This document shows, piece after piece, positions 5,830 to 9,006 of a stretch of DNA of 9,006 bases. The notes under the pieces were generated by a model that saw nothing but the letters and a program-made list of their open reading frames with translations, ran no database searches and was not told the DNA's origin. A program made the position numbers and the translations under genes. The stretch's first letter is position 1; each line of letters begins with the position of its first letter. The DNA is from an uncultured Treponema sp. (GTDB lineage Bacteria > Spirochaetota > Spirochaetia > Treponematales > Treponemataceae), in assembly GCA_937892225.1 (NCBI GenBank), contig CALAUH010000283.1:1-9006 (forward strand), given 5' to 3'.

Positions 5830-5849
5830 AGTTCTAATTAGGACTACTA
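5826..5849. promoter_or_regulatory. 24-bp palindrome, likely operator of the TrmB-type regulator
   Basis: TAGTAGTTCTAA (5826-5837) is followed immediately by TTAGGACTACTA (5838-5849), its reverse complement apart from one position. It covers part of the -10, the predicted transcription start and the ribosome binding site AGGA (5840-5843). Such a position suits a repressor site, and the encoded neighbour is a DNA-binding dimer-type regulator, so autoregulation is the simplest reading. An RNA hairpin that masks the ribosome binding site is an alternative. Confidence 0.65.
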
Positions 5850-5852
5850 ATA

Positions 5853-6539
5853 GTGGAAAATTCATTTTTAGATAATTTAGTTTCATTTGGTCTCACTCGC
5901 CAGGAAGCTCAAGTGTATTCTACATTACTTTTGCATGGACAGATGACAGGATATGAAGTTTCAAAAGAAACAGGTATTTCCCGTTCAAATGTATATGCTG
6001 CTTTATCTGCGTTGGTAGAAAAAGGTGCTGCTTATTTAATTGAAGGTGAATCTACAAAATACACACCGGTTGCCATTAAAAAATTTACTGAAAATGTTTT
6101 ATCAGATCTTAGCCGTAAAGCAAAAGATTTGGAAAAAAATGCTCCACAACAGTTAGTTCAACAAGAAGGTTATATAACAATTTTGGGCGCTGCAAATATC
6201 CGTAATAAAATCCGTGAAATGCTGCTCGCTACAGAATTAAGATTATATATTATGGCACCTGCCGTAATTTTAAGCGAGTTTGATGCAGAATTACAGGAAT
6301 TAATTACAGCTGGCAAAAAAGTTGTAATTCTTTCTGATAATTACAAATTAAAAGGTGCAAAAGTTTACGAAACAAAACCGGAAGAAGGGCAATTGCGTTT
6401 TATCACAGATTCAGCATACGTTCTTACAGGCGAATTAACAGGTTCCACCCATGATTCCGCCTTATATTCGGGCCAGAAAAACCTGGTTTCAGTAATGAAA
6501 GAAGCATTGAAGAATAAAATTATTTTGTTGGAAAAATAG
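5853..6539 (+). CDS. TrmB-family transcriptional regulator
   Basis: The 228-residue protein has an N-terminal winged helix-turn-helix of the TrmB type (about 8-75): GLTRQEAQVYSTLLLHG, then a recognition helix in GISRSNVYAALSALVEKG (41-58) and a wing near EGESTKYTP. A helical linker (76-104) leads to a C-terminal ligand-sensing or PLD-like domain (about 105-228) with ITILGAANIRNKI and LRLYIMAPA. Members usually sense sugars or metabolites. The start is GTG 5853, with AGGA 9 nt upstream; the frame is closed by TAA at 5835-5837 and offers no earlier ATG. It stands 68 nt before ddh with no strong terminator, so it likely heads a trmB-ddh-lysA operon and controls lysine/DAP synthesis. That role and the effector are inferred. 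Confidence 0.85.
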   Translation: MENSFLDNLVSFGLTRQEAQVYSTLLLHGQMTGYEVSKETGISRSNVYAALSALVEKGAAYLIEGESTKYTPVAIKKFTENVLSDLSRKAKDLEKNAPQQLVQQEGYITILGAANIRNKIREMLLATELRLYIMAPAVILSEFDAELQELITAGKKVVILSDNYKLKGAKVYETKPEEGQLRFITDSAYVLTGELTGSTHDSALYSGQKNLVSVMKEALKNKIILLEK

Positions 6540-6553
6540 TTTTCGTCGCTGGG

Positions 6554-6565
6554 ACCCGTCTGGGT
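6554..6565 (+). other. small GC-rich hairpin in the regulator-ddh gap
   Basis: ACCC (6554-6557) and GGGT (6562-6565) form a 4-bp stem with loop GTCT, followed by AGTTGTTTTT. It is weak for a terminator and might only reduce read-through into ddh. The rest of the 68-nt gap holds the ddh ribosome binding site and no convincing promoter. Confidence 0.3.
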
Positions 6566-6607
6566 AGTTGTTTTTAGAGATAGGTTATTTTTTTGGAGGA
6601 TATATAT

Positions 6608-7588
6608 ATGAAAATTGGTATTTTAGGTTATGGTAACCTTGGTAAAGGTGTTGAATGTGCTGTAAAAAACAGTCCAGACATGGAATTAACATGCGTTTTT
6701 ACACGTCGTGATCCATCTTCTGTAAAATTACTTACAGCTGGTGTTCCAGTTTATAACGTAAGTGATGTAGAAAAACACAAGGATGAAGTTGATGTTCTTG
6801 TTATCTGTGGAGGAAGTGCAACAGATCTTCCAAAACAGACACCAGAATATGCAAAATATTTCAACGTAATCGACAGTTTTGATACACATGCACGTATTCC
6901 AGAACATTTTGCAAATGTAGATAAAGCTGCAAAAGATAACGGTCATATTGCTTTAATCAGCTGTGGTTGGGATCCAGGTATGTTTAGTCTTCTTCGTTTG
7001 TACGGAAACTGTGTTCTTCCAGATGGTCAGGATTATACTTTCTGGGGTAAAGGCGTAAGTCAGGGACATAGTGATGCAATCCGCCGTATTGAAGGTGTAA
7101 AAGATGGTAAGCAGTATACAATCCCTGTTGAAGCTGCATTAAAAGCTGTTCGTAACGGTGAAAATCCAACTTTGACAACTCGCCAGAAACATACTCGTGA
7201 ATGTTTTGTAGTTGCAGAAGAAGGTGCAGATAAAGCACGCATTGAAAAAGAAATTAAAGAAATGCCAAACTACTTTGCAGATTATGATACAACTGTTCAT
7301 TTTATCAGCGAAGAAGAATTGAAACGCGACCATTCAGGTATTCCACATGGTGGTTTTGTTTTCAGAACTGGTAAAACTGGCTGGGATAAAGAATTTAACA
7401 ACGTAATTGAATACAGCTTAAAACTTGATTCAAATCCAGCATTTACTTCAAGTGTAATTGTTGCTTTTGCCCGTGCAATTTTCCGCATGAACAAAGAAGG
7501 TCAGACAGGTTGTAAAACAGTATTCGACGTAGCACCAGCATATTTGAGTCCACTTTCTGGTGAAGAAATTCGTGCACATTTGTTATAG
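6608..7588 (+). CDS. ddh: meso-diaminopimelate D-dehydrogenase
   Basis: Ddh makes meso-diaminopimelate in one step from tetrahydrodipicolinate, ammonia and NADPH, bypassing the succinylase and acetylase branches. The product serves lysine synthesis and potentially peptidoglycan. The 326 residues match Corynebacterium-type enzymes. The Rossmann motif is GYGNLGKG (7-14), FTRR (31-34) contacts the NADPH phosphate, and substrate-site blocks are DSFDTH (89-94), CGWDPG (119-124), WGKGVSQGHSDAIRR (146-160), IPHGGF (245-250) and LDSNPAFTSS (273-282). The start is ATG 6608, not the in-frame TTG at 6593, because that TTG overlaps the ribosome binding site GGAGGA (6595-6600), which sits 7 nt before the ATG. 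Its stop is 8 nt before lysA, whose product uses the meso-DAP made here. Confidence 0.95.
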   Translation: MKIGILGYGNLGKGVECAVKNSPDMELTCVFTRRDPSSVKLLTAGVPVYNVSDVEKHKDEVDVLVICGGSATDLPKQTPEYAKYFNVIDSFDTHARIPEHFANVDKAAKDNGHIALISCGWDPGMFSLLRLYGNCVLPDGQDYTFWGKGVSQGHSDAIRRIEGVKDGKQYTIPVEAALKAVRNGENPTLTTRQKHTRECFVVAEEGADKARIEKEIKEMPNYFADYDTTVHFISEEELKRDHSGIPHGGFVFRTGKTGWDKEFNNVIEYSLKLDSNPAFTSSVIVAFARAIFRMNKEGQTGCKTVFDVAPAYLSPLSGEEIRAHLL

Positions 7589-7596
7589 GAGTAAAA

Positions 7597-8859
7597 ATGA
7601 ATTCATTTATTGAAAACGTAAACTTTTTTGAAGGAAATAATCCTGAACAGATTGCTAGTGAATATGGAACTCCACTTTATGTTTACAATGAAAAGATTTT
7701 GCGTGACAGAATGCACAACGTAAGTCAGGTAATCACAAAGTATCCATACACAGCAAATTATTCTGTTAAGGCAAATACAAATATCCACATCTTAAAAATC
7801 GCATTGGAAGAAGGAATTAACTGTGATGCAATGAGCGTTGGCGAAATCGAAATGCTTTTTAAAGCTGGTTTTCCAAAAGAACGCATTTTCTTTATTCCAA
7901 ACAATGTTTCAGAAGAAGAAATTATTTATGCACTTAAAAAAGGCGTGATTACAAGTTTGGACAGTCTTGCTCAGCTTGAACTTTTTGGTCAGTGCTGCTG
8001 CGATTTGGAACTTGCTGATGAAAAACGTCTTTGTGCGGTTCGTATAAATCCTGGTGTTGGTGCTGGTCACAATGAAAAAGTTGTTACTGGTGGAAAGAAA
8101 ACAAAATTCGGAATTGCCGAAGAAGATATTTCACAGATTTTTGAAATTACTTCAAAATATCACATTACAATTGCGGGAATTAATCAGCATATTGGTTCAG
8201 GATTTATGGATCCACAGCCTTATCTTGATGCAGTTACAAACTTCTTAAGAATTGCAATGCAGTTTAAAAATCTTAAGTTCATCGATTTTGGCGGTGGCTA
8301 CGGTATTCCATATCACAAACTTGATGATGAAGCTCCTTATCCAATGGAAGATTTTAAGAAAAGACTTGAACCTTTATTGGATGATTTTGTTTCTAAATAT
8401 GGCAGTGCTCCTTTGTTCAAATCTGAACCTGGCCGTTACTGTGTTGCAGAAGGAAGCGTAATTTTAGGTCGTGTTCATGCAACTAAACAGAATGCCGGAA
8501 ATCTTTATGCTGGAACTGATGTTGGAATGAACGTTCTTGTTCGCCCAAGTATGTATGATTCATGGCACGATGTTGAAGTTATCCGTGGTGGAAAAGTTGT
8601 TAGCCGCGATAATTTGGTTGAACAGACTGTCGTTGGTAACATCTGTGAATCCGGGGACATTCTTGCAAAGGCACGTAAATTACCAAAAATGGAACGTGGT
8701 GATTTAGCTTGTATTTTGGATACAGGTGCTTACGGCTGGAGTATGTGTTCAACTTATAACAGTCGTCCTCGTCCGGCAGAAGTTTTAATCACAAAAGAGG
8801 GTAAAGTAAAACTTATCCGCAGAAGAGAAACAATTAAAGATTTAATGAGTTTGTTCTAG
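7597..8859 (+). CDS. lysA: diaminopimelate decarboxylase
   Basis: LysA is the PLP enzyme that decarboxylates meso-diaminopimelate to L-lysine, the last step of the pathway. The 420 residues show the alanine-racemase-like barrel followed by a beta domain. The PLP Schiff-base lysine is Lys58 in YSVKAN, HIGSG is at 198-202, the phosphate-binding loop is GGGYG (232-236), the substrate motif is EPGR (277-280), and CESGD (350-354) and GAYGWSM (377-383) complete the dimer-interface active site. AGGAG (7587-7591) overlaps the ddh stop and lies 5 nt before the ATG, so the two genes are almost certainly co-transcribed and probably translationally coupled. It ends just before a bidirectional terminator. 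Confidence 0.96.
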   Translation: MNSFIENVNFFEGNNPEQIASEYGTPLYVYNEKILRDRMHNVSQVITKYPYTANYSVKANTNIHILKIALEEGINCDAMSVGEIEMLFKAGFPKERIFFIPNNVSEEEIIYALKKGVITSLDSLAQLELFGQCCCDLELADEKRLCAVRINPGVGAGHNEKVVTGGKKTKFGIAEEDISQIFEITSKYHITIAGINQHIGSGFMDPQPYLDAVTNFLRIAMQFKNLKFIDFGGGYGIPYHKLDDEAPYPMEDFKKRLEPLLDDFVSKYGSAPLFKSEPGRYCVAEGSVILGRVHATKQNAGNLYAGTDVGMNVLVRPSMYDSWHDVEVIRGGKVVSRDNLVEQTVVGNICESGDILAKARKLPKMERGDLACILDTGAYGWSMCSTYNSRPRPAEVLITKEGKVKLIRRRETIKDLMSLF

Positions 8860-8863
8860 TATT

Positions 8864-8910
8864 AAAAAAAAATGCCCCAGGATTTTCTGGATAAATTCTG
8901 GGGTATTTTT
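8864..8910. terminator. bidirectional rho-independent terminator after lysA
   Basis: CCCCAGGATTT (8875-8885) pairs with AAATTCTGGGG (8893-8903), with one G-T pair and a 7-nt loop. Flanking ATG/TAT extends the stem. An A-run (8864-8872) on the left and a T-run (8906-8910) on the right make it work from both strands, as expected between convergent genes. Confidence 0.85.
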
Positions 8911-8932
8911 ATAAATAATAAATTTATTTATA

Positions 8933-9006
8933 CTATTTTTTTTCTTTATAAAAATCTTTTGTTGAACATCCGGCTCTTCCACCACCTGCACAGGCACAAG
9001 CACATG
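8933..9006 (-). CDS. 3' end of a gene with a cysteine-rich C-terminus
   Basis: On the minus strand the frame entering at 9006 reads CACACAGGGRAGCS, then TKDFYKEKK, and stops at TAG (8935-8933). The end has four cysteines in a CxCxC plus Gly-rich plus Cys arrangement and a basic tail. The gene faces the bidirectional terminator and converges with lysA, which supports it being real. A metal-binding tail (small FeoB-associated Cys-rich proteins look roughly similar) or a modified-peptide precursor are possibilities; 23 residues are too few to choose. Another minus-strand frame is also open here, reading HVLVPVQVVEEPDVQQK, and runs on through the terminator, which makes it less likely. Confidence 0.45.
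   Translation of the reverse strand, partial: CACACAGGGRAGCSTKDFYKEKK

Noticed and set aside
6554..6575. Terminator between the regulator and ddh
   Set aside because: The stem is only 4 bp and the T-run is interrupted; read-through is more likely.
6593..6607. TTG start for ddh, adding MEDIY
   Set aside because: The TTG overlaps the GGAGGA ribosome binding site, which is ideally placed for ATG 6608.
6540..6607. Lysine (L-box) riboswitch before ddh-lysA
   Set aside because: The 68-nt gap is far too short and has no L-box consensus.
6984..7494. Minus-strand open frames opposite ddh
   Set aside because: They are shadows of the ddh reading frame, with low-complexity composition and no family resemblance.

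Overview
The window is a 9-kb, AT-rich, gene-dense bacterial chromosome segment. Gene content, low GC, and the Treponema-like look of RuvB and the intergenic palindromes suggest a spirochaete, most likely a Treponema relative. That assignment is inferred from recalled protein families, not from a search. No transposase, phage gene, CRISPR array, tRNA or rRNA is visible.

Left part (1-2976): ruvB (Holliday-junction branch-migration ATPase) converges with yhhQ (queuosine-precursor transporter, minus strand), only 2 bp apart. yhhQ diverges from queA (tRNA queuosine synthesis). The yhhQ/queA gap is the most informative regulatory region of the window. The yhhQ leader carries a strong candidate preQ1-I riboswitch whose 3' arm contains the ribosome binding site. 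The two divergent promoters appear to share one -35 hexamer. queA has no ribosome binding site, and its predicted transcription start lies at or very near its ATG.

Middle (2977-4954): a consensus promoter and a roughly 140-nt structured leader precede guaB. This IMP dehydrogenase closely resembles the enzyme of the protist Tritrichomonas foetus. After guaB comes about 200 bp of clustered palindromes that look like an intergenic repeat element, then a strong terminator.

Right part (4955-9006): an exported YARHG-domain protein of unknown function is followed by a lysine cluster: a TrmB-type regulator, ddh (meso-diaminopimelate dehydrogenase) and lysA (diaminopimelate decarboxylase). The regulator has a consensus promoter overlapped by a 24-bp palindrome that is probably its own operator. 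ddh and lysA are 8 nt apart and catalyse consecutive steps from tetrahydrodipicolinate to meso-DAP to L-lysine. A bidirectional terminator separates lysA from a convergent gene, of which only a cysteine-rich C-terminus is inside the window.

The best leads are the preQ1-I riboswitch with its shared-hexamer divergent promoter, the TrmB operator linked to lysine synthesis, the protist-like IMPDH with its possible switching leader, and the GC-NNN-GC hairpin family.
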